Assembly: GCA_002307295.1 (NCBI GenBank)
Contig: DBTY01000043.1
Coordinates: 1-23,827 of the forward strand
Length of the DNA stretch: 23,827 bases
Direction: 5' to 3'
Source: Ignavibacteriales bacterium UBA1304
GTDB taxonomy: Bacteria; Bacteroidota; Ignavibacteria; Ignavibacteriales; Ignavibacteriaceae
The notes below the pieces were generated by a model, which was not told where the DNA came from, made no database searches, and worked only from the letters and a program-made list of their open reading frames with translations. A program made the translations under genes and the position numbers. Below, piece by piece: positions 8,486 through 16,046 of this stretch. Each line of letters opens with the position of its first letter. Position 1 is the stretch's first letter.

Positions 8486-9741
8486 TTGGATTTTACTGTT
8501 TTATTAAATAATAATTTGGCGCAATGCAGATCATCAATAAAAGCATTAGTGATTTGGATGTCATAAAGTTCGCAGATTTTTTTGACAATCGTTAAGCCTA
8601 ATCCTATAGAATCGGACGAATCAGATTCTTTGTAAAACCTGATAAAGAAATTTTCCGTTTTACTTTTGGGTTTGTTTCCGCTATTTGATATTTCCAACGC
8701 ATTATCTTTCAGCGTAATATTAATAACGCCATTCTGTATATTATGTCTTATGGCGTTTGATATCAGATTGCTTAACATTATATTCAATAGCGATGAATTC
8801 ATATTCGCTTTGATGCTATCGTTTAGCGAAAGGTTTACAGTTATATTTTTATCATTAATAAAATCCGCATAAAAGGAAATTATGTTCTTAATTTCTTCGG
8901 CTATATTTAAGTCAGCCGATTCAAATAGTTCTTTATGCCCAAGTTTATTTAGCAATAGGATTGATTTATTTATTCTTTCCAGCTTAGTCAGATTTTTTAA
9001 TGAAGTGTCAAGAATTCGAAGGTTCTCTTCGTCAAGATTGGCGCTTTGCAACAATATTTCAAGCTTTGACTTAATTACTGCAATCGGAGTTTGAATTTCA
9101 TGGTTTAGTTCTTCATTAAATTCTTTCAAACTTCTGAATTCGTTCCTTGCTTTAGAAGCAAAATACTTAAAAGACTCGTTAAGTTTATTGAACTCTTTGA
9201 TCTTTGATTTAGCAAAAACAATATCTCCTTTACTCGAAAGAGAATAATCTTCGAGAAGCGCTAAAGTTTTATAAAAATCTTTTAGAATTTTTTTTGATAC
9301 TATTTTATTTATTAAAAATAATACCATTATAAAAATAATAATTGCATAGATCGAGACCATAAAAAGAGAGGCCAGCATGTCTTCTTTTTCAATTAGAGAT
9401 ATTCTTGCAATAATACGATAATTTTTTCCGCCAATTTGGGCAAAAGAAGTTATCTGACGGAACGGTTCGTCTTCGTCGTCTTTTGATTCTATAGTAACAT
9501 TCTGAAAACTCTTGCCTGAGACTTTACTATTGTATAAAGAAACTTCCACAAAAGGAGGAAAGCTGACAAATTTACCGTCTTTAATTTCCTGAATAGTTTT
9601 TGCTGATATATTTTCTAATTGTTCATCAACTTGTCCAGTGATTACTTTCTCAATTGCAAAATACTGCCCAGTAGAAATTAGAATGAAAATTGGGATTGAG
9701 CTAAGAAGAAAATAAACGCTTATTTTATTAATTAATTTCAT
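8482..9741 (-). CDS. sensor histidine kinase
   Basis: The membrane sensor of a two-component system, 419 residues. A first membrane segment at about 9-29 and a second at about 124-147 bracket a periplasmic domain of about 95 residues that I cannot assign. A short HAMP-like linker follows, then the dimerisation/phosphoacceptor helix with His214 (NEELNHEIQTP) and an ATP-binding domain with the N box around Asn325-Asn329 (LSNLISNAIRHN) and a G box at 378-384 (DSIGLGL). It should phosphorylate the response regulator encoded just before it. Its start overlaps the regulator gene by four bases and its stop overlaps the channel gene by four bases, so regulator, kinase and channel are translationally coupled. 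Confidence 0.93.
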   Translation of the reverse strand: MKLINKISVYFLLSSIPIFILISTGQYFAIEKVITGQVDEQLENISAKTIQEIKDGKFVSFPPFVEVSLYNSKVSGKSFQNVTIESKDDEDEPFRQITSFAQIGGKNYRIIARISLIEKEDMLASLFMVSIYAIIIFIMVLFLINKIVSKKILKDFYKTLALLEDYSLSSKGDIVFAKSKIKEFNKLNESFKYFASKARNEFRSLKEFNEELNHEIQTPIAVIKSKLEILLQSANLDEENLRILDTSLKNLTKLERINKSILLLNKLGHKELFESADLNIAEEIKNIISFYADFINDKNITVNLSLNDSIKANMNSSLLNIMLSNLISNAIRHNIQNGVINITLKDNALEISNSGNKPKSKTENFFIRFYKESDSSDSIGLGLTIVKKICELYDIQITNAFIDDLHCAKLLFNKTVKSK

Positions 9742-10415
9742 TTTGTACTAAATTTATATCCTATGCCATAAATAGACCGGATGTAATCTTTTGCCCCGCG
9801 TTCAATCATTTTCTTGCGTAAATTTTTTATATGCGTATATACAAAATCAAAATTATCAAAGGCGTTGGAATCCTCGCCCCAGACATGTTCTATGATAGAA
9901 TCTTTTGTTATTACTCTTTCTTTATTACTAACAAAAAACAAAAAAATATCAAATTCTCTTCTGGTAAGTTCAACTAATTCTTCATTTACTAAAACTTCAT
10001 GTTTTTCCGGATTGATTGTAATTTCATTTATTATAATTTCTTTAGCTCCGCCAAAATTTCTTCTTCTTATGATTGATTTAATCCGTGCGTTCAATTCCGC
10101 AAGATGGAATGGTTTTGTAAGGTAGTCGTCAGCGCCAAGATCAAGTCCCATGATTTTATCATCTAAAGTATTTTTTGCCGTGATTATAATTATACCGCAT
10201 TGGGGCTGCACTTTTTTTATTAGTTTTACTAAATCAAGCCCTGAACCGTCAGGAAGCATTAAATCTATCAGGGCGCAGTCATATTCAATCAATGTAATTT
10301 TTTCTTCAGCCGCAGCAAAATTGCAAGCTGAATCTACCAAGTAGCCTTCGCCTCCAATAAACTCTGTAATGGATGCGGCTAACTCTTTTTCATCTTCTAC
10401 AATAAATATTCTCAT
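9738..10415 (-). CDS. OmpR-family response regulator
   Basis: A 225-residue DNA-binding response regulator. The receiver domain (1-115) has the acidic pocket Glu7/Asp8, the phosphoacceptor Asp51 (ALIDLMLPDG), Thr79 and Lys101 (LTKPF). The C-terminal winged helix (about 130-225) has the OmpR/PhoB pattern: ELTRREFDIFLF, then VWGEDS, then the recognition region YTHIKNLRKKM and the wing IRSIYGIGYKF. It is first in the operon regulator-kinase-channel-adaptor-permease. A tandem heptamer of the kind this family binds lies 19-36 bases upstream of its start, suggesting autoregulation, and an inverted repeat (AAGAGAA-tatt-TTCTCTT) lies at 10451-10468. Confidence 0.95.
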   Translation of the reverse strand: MRIFIVEDEKELAASITEFIGGEGYLVDSACNFAAAEEKITLIEYDCALIDLMLPDGSGLDLVKLIKKVQPQCGIIIITAKNTLDDKIMGLDLGADDYLTKPFHLAELNARIKSIIRRRNFGGAKEIIINEITINPEKHEVLVNEELVELTRREFDIFLFFVSNKERVITKDSIIEHVWGEDSNAFDNFDFVYTHIKNLRKKMIERGAKDYIRSIYGIGYKFSTK

Positions 10416-10433
10416 ACTTAAAATATATGACTA

Positions 10434-10451
10434 ATTCTGAAGAAATATTGA
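10434..10451 (-). promoter_or_regulatory. candidate response-regulator box, own gene
   Basis: On the minus strand this reads TCAATAT-TTCT-TCAGAAT, two heptamers 11 bp apart, directly upstream of the response regulator gene. The right half is identical to the halves of the site at 11732-11749, and the spacing and spacer length are the same. The short distance to the start codon would fit repression or a promoter lying over the site. The adjoining IR at 10451-10468 may belong to it. Confidence 0.45.
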
Positions 10452-10511
10452 AGAGAATATTTTCTCTTTGGTTAAATATATAGGGCAAAGATTAAATTAT
10501 TTTTTTAGAAA

Positions 10512-10544
10512 AGGCTTCCTTTAATTTGTAAATTAAGAAAGCCT
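10512..10544 (-). terminator. terminator after the beta-propeller gene
   Basis: AGGCTT at 10512-10517 pairs with AAGCCT at 10539-10544, and a second inner stem (TTAATTT with AAATTAA) extends it past a small bulge. On the minus strand the stem is followed by TTTTC. It lies 40 bases beyond the stop of the propeller gene and upstream of the regulator gene, which supports separate transcription units. Confidence 0.55.
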
Positions 10545-10583
10545 GTAAAAAAAGATAATTACAGCGACACAATTAAGTTATAA

Positions 10584-11612
10584 CTATTTGCTTTCAATTT
10601 TTAAAACGCCGAAACTTTTTGTAACGGATTTAGTTTTAGCGTCTTTATCTGATTCCTTTAAGGCTGTAGCATAAATGATGTGCGTCATTTGGTCAATAGC
10701 CATCGTTCTTGCGCCTTTAAGAGTCGTGACGTTCTGTATTACTTTATAAGAGTCTAGAGATTCTTGTTGAATTACCGTAAGCGTTCCATCGCCGTTTGAA
10801 GTAAATACCAAATTAGAAGTCTTATCAAATGCGCAGGCGTCAACTTTGCCGCCAATTGGAAGCGTAGCAATTACTTTACCGGAATTGATATCAACAACCG
10901 CTAACGTCTTATTCCCTCCGCTGACAAACAGTCGGTTCCTTTTAACGTCAATTGACATTCCCGTCGGCGTAGCGCAGGGAGCCAGCGGCCATTTAGCTAT
11001 CACTTTAAAAGTTAATGGATCAAATACATTTACTGCATTTTCTTCTTCAAGGTTTACATACATTTTCCCATTAAGGTCTGAAGCCGCAAATTCCGGAGCT
11101 CCGTCAAGCGTTACAGTCCCTACAACTTTATTTGTTTTGGCGTCTATTGCCGTAGCGTTTGAGCTGCCCCCGTTAAAAGTAAATATTCGTTTATTAAACG
11201 GTTCATAAACAATAGCATCCGGTTTTTTACCTGTTATTTTAACATTCGCAATTACTTCAAGCGTTTTAAGATTGAAAACAGTCACAGAATTATCTTTTCC
11301 GTTACTAATAAAACCTTTTTCAAATTCAGCGGCAAAAGCAATTCCATGAACTCCTTTTAGATTTGATATTCGCCCGATCAAGGAATCGTTTTCAAGATTA
11401 ACCACATCCACTTCGGAATCGTGAGAAACATAAAGTCTGTGCATCGATTCGTCGATTGAAAGATAATCCCACCTGCCGGCAGTATCAATTTTAATAAAAT
11501 CGGTCGCTTTGTAATCTGGCGTTTGGCAAAATGCAATAGCCGTCATTGATAACAACGCAATAATAAACAAACTATTAAAATGTGTCGTCATTTTTCTCAT
11601 ATAGCTTCTCAT
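10584..11612 (-). CDS. secreted YncE/YVTN-type beta-propeller protein
   Basis: A 342-residue exported protein. The first 30 residues are a signal peptide (basic start, hydrophobic FIIALLSMTAIAF, cleavage likely after FCQ). The rest is a series of about seven blade repeats of 40-45 residues with the form V(Y/F)NL(K)T.EVI..I...K.PD.I.Y....R..., as in YVTN-type and YncE propellers. One clear example is VDINSGKVIATLPIGGKVDA. There are no catalytic residues to point to. It is transcribed ahead of, but separately from, the regulator operon. A tandem repeat that could bind the regulator lies 120-137 bases upstream, so it may belong to the same envelope response. An ATG four codons inside (11600) could also be the start; neither has a strong ribosome-binding site. 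Confidence 0.85.
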   Translation of the reverse strand: MRSYMRKMTTHFNSLFIIALLSMTAIAFCQTPDYKATDFIKIDTAGRWDYLSIDESMHRLYVSHDSEVDVVNLENDSLIGRISNLKGVHGIAFAAEFEKGFISNGKDNSVTVFNLKTLEVIANVKITGKKPDAIVYEPFNKRIFTFNGGSSNATAIDAKTNKVVGTVTLDGAPEFAASDLNGKMYVNLEEENAVNVFDPLTFKVIAKWPLAPCATPTGMSIDVKRNRLFVSGGNKTLAVVDINSGKVIATLPIGGKVDACAFDKTSNLVFTSNGDGTLTVIQQESLDSYKVIQNVTTLKGARTMAIDQMTHIIYATALKESDKDAKTKSVTKSFGVLKIESK

Positions 11613-11727
11613 CCATTTGGTTAATAAAATTAGTATTTAATTGGCTTTAATTAACTTACAAATAAAAAAACATTGTATTAAAAATTCGATATTTTATAAT
11701 TTTTATTTATTCACGACTAATGTATGC

Positions 11728-11749
11728 ATAGATTCTGAATAGATTCTGA
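11728..11749 (-). promoter_or_regulatory. perfect 11-bp tandem repeat, likely regulator box
   Basis: ATAGATTCTGA occurs twice in perfect tandem (11728-11738 and 11739-11749). On the minus strand its core is TCAGAAT-CTAT-TCAGAAT. This is the best of three sites of the same shape in the cassette and lies upstream of the propeller gene at a distance suited to activation. One-turn tandem half-sites are the known binding geometry of OmpR-family regulators. Confidence 0.5.
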
Positions 11750-11783
11750 TTTTTTATATTATTGACTATGTTGAAAAAAATGG

Positions 11784-11982
11784 TGCTATAACGGTTTGTT
11801 AGCCTTACAACATCTGTATGTATGCTTTCTTAAGATTAACCATCAGTTCTCTTGCCTAACCGCAAAACATTTTCATAGTGGTATACCGTACCGGGGTGGG
11901 GCTTTCTTTTGCTCGCTCTCTCATGTCTGGCGTAGCTTATATATATGCATGCCGCGTGGGCAATACTTTTACGCAAACAAGC
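11784..11982 (+). repeat. cassette-flanking direct repeat, right copy
   Basis: This is the second copy of the repeat at 2441-2709, same orientation, lacking the extra 70 bases of the left copy. Shared blocks include GCAAAACATTTTCATAG, GGTATACC, GGCTTTCTTTTGC, ATGTCTGGCGTAG, TTATATATATGC and GCAAACAAGC. It occupies the gap between the propeller gene and the replication module. The rest of that gap (11983-12150) is AT-rich and holds nothing I can name. I see no transposase and no long terminal inverted repeats. Confidence 0.75.
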
Positions 11983-12175
11983 CGTCTTTTGTCTTAATCC
12001 CAGATTAACAACCTCATTTTTCAGATTTATTTTGCTCTTTGGGCTACTATTATTTTTTTTATAAATAGTCCAAGCATCAAATACAGCGTATTTATCAACT
12101 ATTCTATTGTTCCCAAAAATAAATATTAAAAAAAAAGTAAAAAACTAATTGATGCTATCATTATCGACCTCGTAA

Positions 12176-12199
12176 TTGTAATTAATAATTTAATTACAA
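12176..12199. promoter_or_regulatory. palindromic operator upstream of the RHH gene
   Basis: A perfect palindrome: arms TTGTAATTAA and TTAATTACAA around a TAAT centre. It ends 16 bases before the start codon of the 55-aa ribbon-helix-helix protein, with AAAGGA between them. Ribbon-helix-helix proteins commonly repress their own operons through such sites, so this is probably the control point of the whole replication/excision operon. No convincing promoter elements can be separated from it; TTGATG at 12149 may be a -35. Confidence 0.65.
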
Positions 12200-12215
12200 T
12201 ATAAAGGACACTGTA

Positions 12216-12383
12216 ATGACGCTTAAAAGAGAGACAAATTCCGAATCCTTCAATTTTAGATTAAGACCACACGAAATGGAACAATTAAGAAAAGCAGTAC
12301 AAGAACTTGGCTATTTCTCAATTGCAACTTTCGTTCGGAAAGGCATTATCGAAAAAATCAAAAGAGAATTAAAAAATGAATAA
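12216..12383 (+). CDS. small ribbon-helix-helix DNA-binding protein
   Basis: A 55-residue protein. AAAGGA lies seven bases before the ATG. Residues 11-53 follow the ribbon-helix-helix plan: a short strand SFNFRLRP, helix A EMEQLRKAVQELG, a turn, and helix B ATFVRKGIIEKIKREL. Proteins of this size and fold act as autorepressors, antitoxins or plasmid copy and mobilisation accessory factors. The stop overlaps the next gene's start by eight bases (ATGAATAA), so the two are coupled. No toxin partner is adjacent, which favours the regulator reading over an antitoxin. The palindrome at 12176-12199 is the likely target. Confidence 0.75.
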   Translation: MTLKRETNSESFNFRLRPHEMEQLRKAVQELGYFSIATFVRKGIIEKIKRELKNE

Positions 12384-12657
12384 CAACATCGTACTTCTAT
12401 CGCTATCGACCGATGAGTTCGCAGAAATCATTCGCAATGTTGTGAATGATGCGCTGAAGGAAAAGAAACAAAAAGAGCTGCTTGATTTTAAAGAAACGTG
12501 CCTGCTGTTAGGGATTAGCTCGTCCACGCTTAATAAGTTAAAACGAGAGAACCGGATTCCTTATAAGAAAATAGGCAAACGGATTTTATTTTCCAGAGAA
12601 GAAGTTCTAAAAAGCCTTAAGGATTCCAATTACTCAAAACTCAGAGCAATAATTTAA
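12376..12657 (+). CDS. excisionase-like HTH protein
   Basis: A 93-residue DNA-binding protein of the helix-turn-helix type found in excisionases (HTH_17/MerR-like). The domain spans about residues 36-88: LLDFKETCLLLGISSSTLNKL is the winged-helix core, and RIPYKKIGKRILFSREEVL is the wing and trailing strand. Bacteroidota integrative elements usually encode one or two such proteins, where they direct integrase towards excision or control the operon. The N-terminal 35 residues form a charged helix. It is coupled to the gene before it and stands 30 bases ahead of the primase-like gene. Whether it is a true excisionase for the integrase 10 kb away is inference. Confidence 0.82.
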   Translation: MNNNIVLLSLSTDEFAEIIRNVVNDALKEKKQKELLDFKETCLLLGISSSTLNKLKRENRIPYKKIGKRILFSREEVLKSLKDSNYSKLRAII

Positions 12658-12687
12658 TAATGATTCGAAATACTATGCGGAGGTTAA

Positions 12688-13836
12688 ATGATTAACAAAA
12701 TTGAAGTTATACATCAACGTTTTACAATTTATGATATAATAGAACGATGCGGATTACAACGTCCGGATAAAAATAATAAAATCAGGTCGATTTACAATCA
12801 AGACGAAAAGACGCCGTCAATGCATATCTATGGCGACACAAACAGCTTTACTGATTTCAGTTCCGGAACATCCGGCGATATGATTGATCTGTTTAAGGAC
12901 TATCATCAGATTGATATTAAGACCGCCATTAACGAGCTTTACGACTATGCTGGCGGCGAAGCGAGTATTAGTAATGGCATTCAGAAACAACGAAGCTCTA
13001 CAAGGAAGGTTAAGCTGATAAAGAAAGCTCGTAGCTTCAAAGACATAGATACTTATGTTTACGAATATGATCCAGCCGACAAGCGCCAGACTAATGATTA
13101 TATTGAAAAGATTCTTACTCCTCACAAAGAATTACAAAAAATAGTTTTTGCAGAGTTATTCAATCAATGCGGCGGATGTAATGATAATGGATTGAATTAT
13201 CTCTCTGGCGAACAGAGGAACTTCACTTATGCAAATATCTGGATTCATAAACTCTTCACAATTAAAGAAAATACTAAAGAGTTTCTTTTATCCAGATTTA
13301 CTTTTGAGGAATTGCTCAATTCAGGTTTATTTAACGAAGATGGTTACTTTATTTTTAGCAACCACAGACTCGTTATTCCATATCTTGAAAATAACGAGAT
13401 AGTATATTTAAGAGGCCGATATCTTGACGCTAATGGGAATTCTAAGCCGACAGGCGAAACCAGCAAATATATCTCTCTAAACAACAAATACGCTCAAAAT
13501 TTACTTCTTAAACGTTGGTACAATTTGGATTGCTTAAAACTGCAGCAGGTTGATAATGAAAAGGACATATATATTTTTGAAGGCGAATTTGATACAATGA
13601 TAGGACAACAGAAAAATGGATATTCAATTGGTTTTCCTGGAGTAAGCAATTTCCCTTATAGCGATATTGACGTATTGAAAGACTATAATATTTTCATTTG
13701 TACCGACAACGACGCGCCCGGCGATAAAATAGCTTTAGAGATAGCAATAGCGGTAAAAGAGAAACTGAATAAATCAGTCAAGCGAATCAGGTTCCAAGGG
13801 AAAGACATATCTGAATCTTATAAAGGGTTAGAATGA
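12688..13836 (+). CDS. Toprim primase-like protein, degenerate CHC2 finger
   Basis: A 382-residue protein with the layout of a DnaG-type primase fragment. GGAGG lies four bases before the ATG. Residues 8-90 align by pattern with the CHC2 zinc-finger domain (EKTPSMHIY, then TSGDMIDLFKDY), but the CPxH and CxxC ligand pairs of the family are replaced by IYNQ and DFSSG, so no zinc site is left. A linker of the usual type (GLNYLSGEQR, about 168-177) leads into a Toprim domain with Glu298 (FEGEFD) and the Asp340/Asp342 pair (TDNDAPGD). There is no helicase-binding tail; the ATPase follows instead as a separate gene whose start overlaps this stop by four bases. It probably makes primers for replication of the excised element, or is a processing enzyme of the same fold. 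Confidence 0.85.
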   Translation: MINKIEVIHQRFTIYDIIERCGLQRPDKNNKIRSIYNQDEKTPSMHIYGDTNSFTDFSSGTSGDMIDLFKDYHQIDIKTAINELYDYAGGEASISNGIQKQRSSTRKVKLIKKARSFKDIDTYVYEYDPADKRQTNDYIEKILTPHKELQKIVFAELFNQCGGCNDNGLNYLSGEQRNFTYANIWIHKLFTIKENTKEFLLSRFTFEELLNSGLFNEDGYFIFSNHRLVIPYLENNEIVYLRGRYLDANGNSKPTGETSKYISLNNKYAQNLLLKRWYNLDCLKLQQVDNEKDIYIFEGEFDTMIGQQKNGYSIGFPGVSNFPYSDIDVLKDYNIFICTDNDAPGDKIALEIAIAVKEKLNKSVKRIRFQGKDISESYKGLE

Positions 13837-14900
13837 AATTAAAAGATTACCCTAACGTTGCAGTAGAAGATATTTATCTTGATGGAGCCGAAACAAAAAA
13901 CATTGAGGTAAGTTATTCTAATAAATCTAAAATACCTGATTGGAAAGAAGACGGAATTAAACTGCTTACAGCTAATGAACTTCAATCAAAAGATATAAAG
14001 CCGATTAATTGGATTGTTCCCGGTTTCCTTCCCGAAGGACTTGCCATAATAGCGGGGAAACCGAAACTTGGCAAGAGTTGGGCTTGTTTGAATCTTTCAC
14101 TATCCATTACACAGAATAAGAAGGCTTTTGATTATTTTGATGTTGAAAAACATGAGGTGTTATATTTATCATACGAGGATAACTTCAGAAGATTGCAAAG
14201 CCGTATAAAAGCTATTATTGGAAACAATGTTGCGCCTAAGGGGCTTTATTTTTCAGATAATGTTGATTTGCCTAAGATCAATGATGGCGGAATTGAGTAC
14301 CTTGAAACGATTACAAGAGACTATCCAAATATAAAGCTTGTCATTATCGATACGCTTGGCAAGGCTATTCAACAAAAACGCTCTGTAAATAATAATGTGT
14401 TCTTGGATGATTATGAACTAACAGCAAATTTGCAAACCTTTGCAATTCAAAAAGGTATTTGCGTTTTGTTTGTTCATCATACCAGGAAGGCAATTTCTGA
14501 GAATGTATTCGATTCCATTTCCGGAAGCGTAGGCCTAACCGCTTCTCAGGATACTATGATGGTCTTAAAAGAAGAAATGAACGGGAAAATTAATCTCCAT
14601 ATAACTGGACGGGACGTTCTTTCCAATTCATTTGAGATTGAATTTATGAAAGAGAACTGCTCTTGGGTTATAAAGGGGAAAGCAGACAAAGTACAGGTTT
14701 CAGAAGACAGGAACCAAATATCAGAACTATTTGGAAATGATGTGGATAAAATTTTATCCTTAGGTGAAATTTCCTTAGAACTTGGAAAGACAAAGCCAAA
14801 TGTAAACAAGATGCTGCGAAAAATGATAAGTAACGGAATTTTAGAAAAAGCTAATTACGGTAAATATAAATTATCGGAAGTAAATTACAATGATGATTAA
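13833..14900 (+). CDS. RepA-like RecA-fold ATPase/helicase
   Basis: A 355-residue P-loop ATPase of the AAA_25/RepA helicase type. Walker A is at 74-82 (AGKPKLGKS), Walker B ends at Asp173 (LVIIDTLGK), and a motif-3-like LFVHHTRK with His215-His216 follows. This is the usual pattern for the hexameric RepA helicase of RSF1010-type plasmids and for helicases of integrative elements. The last 55 residues look like a winged helix (LGEISLELGKTKPNVNKMLRKM, then GILEKANYGKYKL), which could bind the motif cluster that begins at its own stop codon. It is coupled to the primase-like gene (ATGA overlap). Together they would unwind and prime the element's origin after excision. Confidence 0.85.
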   Translation: MKLKDYPNVAVEDIYLDGAETKNIEVSYSNKSKIPDWKEDGIKLLTANELQSKDIKPINWIVPGFLPEGLAIIAGKPKLGKSWACLNLSLSITQNKKAFDYFDVEKHEVLYLSYEDNFRRLQSRIKAIIGNNVAPKGLYFSDNVDLPKINDGGIEYLETITRDYPNIKLVIIDTLGKAIQQKRSVNNNVFLDDYELTANLQTFAIQKGICVLFVHHTRKAISENVFDSISGSVGLTASQDTMMVLKEEMNGKINLHITGRDVLSNSFEIEFMKENCSWVIKGKADKVQVSEDRNQISELFGNDVDKILSLGEISLELGKTKPNVNKMLRKMISNGILEKANYGKYKLSEVNYNDD

Positions 14901-15172
14901 CCAACAGTTTCAAAAGATTAACCGCCTAATGGTTAATCTTCCTGACCATACTTTAACATCCTTATATAGGGGTAATCTGGTTAAACTGGTTAATCTCTCT
15001 ATAACTCCTTTATATATAAGGAATTAACTTTAACCACCCCCTGGTTAATCTTCTACGTTAGTGGTTAATCTTTCTAATGTGAAGGATGAAGATTTCCAGA
15101 TTAACCAGTTTAACCACTAAGACAAGAGTTTATATTAGATTAACTACTTTAACCAGATTGACCAGATTAACC
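14895..15172. repeat. iteron-like GATTAACC cluster, putative origin
   Basis: Eight exact copies of GATTAACC occur in about 280 bases: plus orientation at 14895, 14916, 15099 and 15165; reverse at 14931, 14988, 15043 and 15063. Further one-base variants are at 14979, 15028, 15108, 15138, 15147 and 15156. Several are spaced nine bases apart (14979/14988, 15099/15108, 15147/15156/15165). Two inverted repeats stand out: ten-base arms at 14914-14923 and 14931-14940, and 19-base arms at 14978-14996 and 15098-15116 reading TGGTTAAACTGGTTAATCT and its complement. Between them is AT-rich DNA with a TCCTT/AAGGA inverted repeat. Position next to the helicase gene, density and phasing suggest an origin or initiator-binding region. 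Confidence 0.65.
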
Positions 15173-16046
15173 ATACGCATACAAATTCTTAACTTGTACT
15201 AACGGCACATAAACTTACCGGTTTACAAAAACAATAGCGCCACAGCTATTAATTGAAGGGCTAATGAGACTCTATACGCATAGAGAAGCCTCTTTTAAGG
15301 GCATCCCCCATCATCCCTTTTGCATGTAGCTTTTGTTCATATATTGCAGTTTACAAGCATAATCTAACGCAAATTATGTTCTGAACTTTATACGACCAGC
15401 CTCATTTCAGCTGAAGTTGCTCAGAAATTAACATTTGCGCATGAAAGAACTGTTAACTTGTTATAATATATAAGGTTATGAACGTTTTACGTCTGATATA
15501 ACCGAAAGCTCCATTTATAAAATATCAATTATTAGCAATGAAAAAGCAACTCTTTGACATCAGGCTGATTGCAACAAGATAAAAATGCCTGTTTCTAAGT
15601 CTAAGCATATATCGCCCCGGGTGAAAGAATTTTCAGCTTTCAACGCTATCTACGCTAACCGACTATATTATATAGGGTTACAAAGCAAATGTTAACGTGA
15701 ATTGCGTTAGAATAATATTGTCGATTTAATGGTTGTTAGAATAACCTGATTAACTAAACGCTATCTTGTGAGGATTTCAAATTATTTAGAAGAATATAAA
15801 GGGTGTCATTAGACGCTGAACCCCTTTGCAGTAAATAATTTTAAGGGATCATTGAAGCTAAAATAAATGGACTAAGATTATTGAAAGAAGCCTTCTTGAA
15901 TTCTTAGTACATCTTAGCCAGTGAAAGCGTATCGGCGCCTACCGACCTCCTTTTGTAATCCGCGATTAAATAGATGTAAGATTCTAAAATAAATATATTC
16001 TTGAAGTTGTGGAATTTTTACATAAACCCGTTGTTTGCCATTACTA
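15173..16046. other. gene-poor stretch between origin and hsdR
   Basis: No convincing gene is visible on either strand. Small structures present are a perfect palindrome TTCAGCTGAA (15406-15415), an AAGGG/CCCTT hairpin followed by TTTT near 15295-15320 that could be a terminator of the replication operon, direct repeats of AACGCTATCT (about 15641 and 15758) and of GTTAGAATAA (about 15706 and 15735), and a distant inverted pair CTAACGCAA (about 15364) and TTGCGTTAG (about 15703). A 36-codon frame near 15585 has no recognisable domain. The stretch may contain non-coding RNA or the remains of the origin region, but I cannot assign it. Confidence 0.4.

Noticed and set aside
12216..12383. The RHH protein as the antitoxin of a toxin-antitoxin pair
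   Set aside because: The next gene is an excisionase-like HTH protein and no toxin fold is adjacent on either side.
14895..15172. The GATTAACC cluster as a CRISPR array
   Set aside because: The repeats are only eight bases, occur in both orientations and have no uniform 30-40 base spacers; no cas genes are present.
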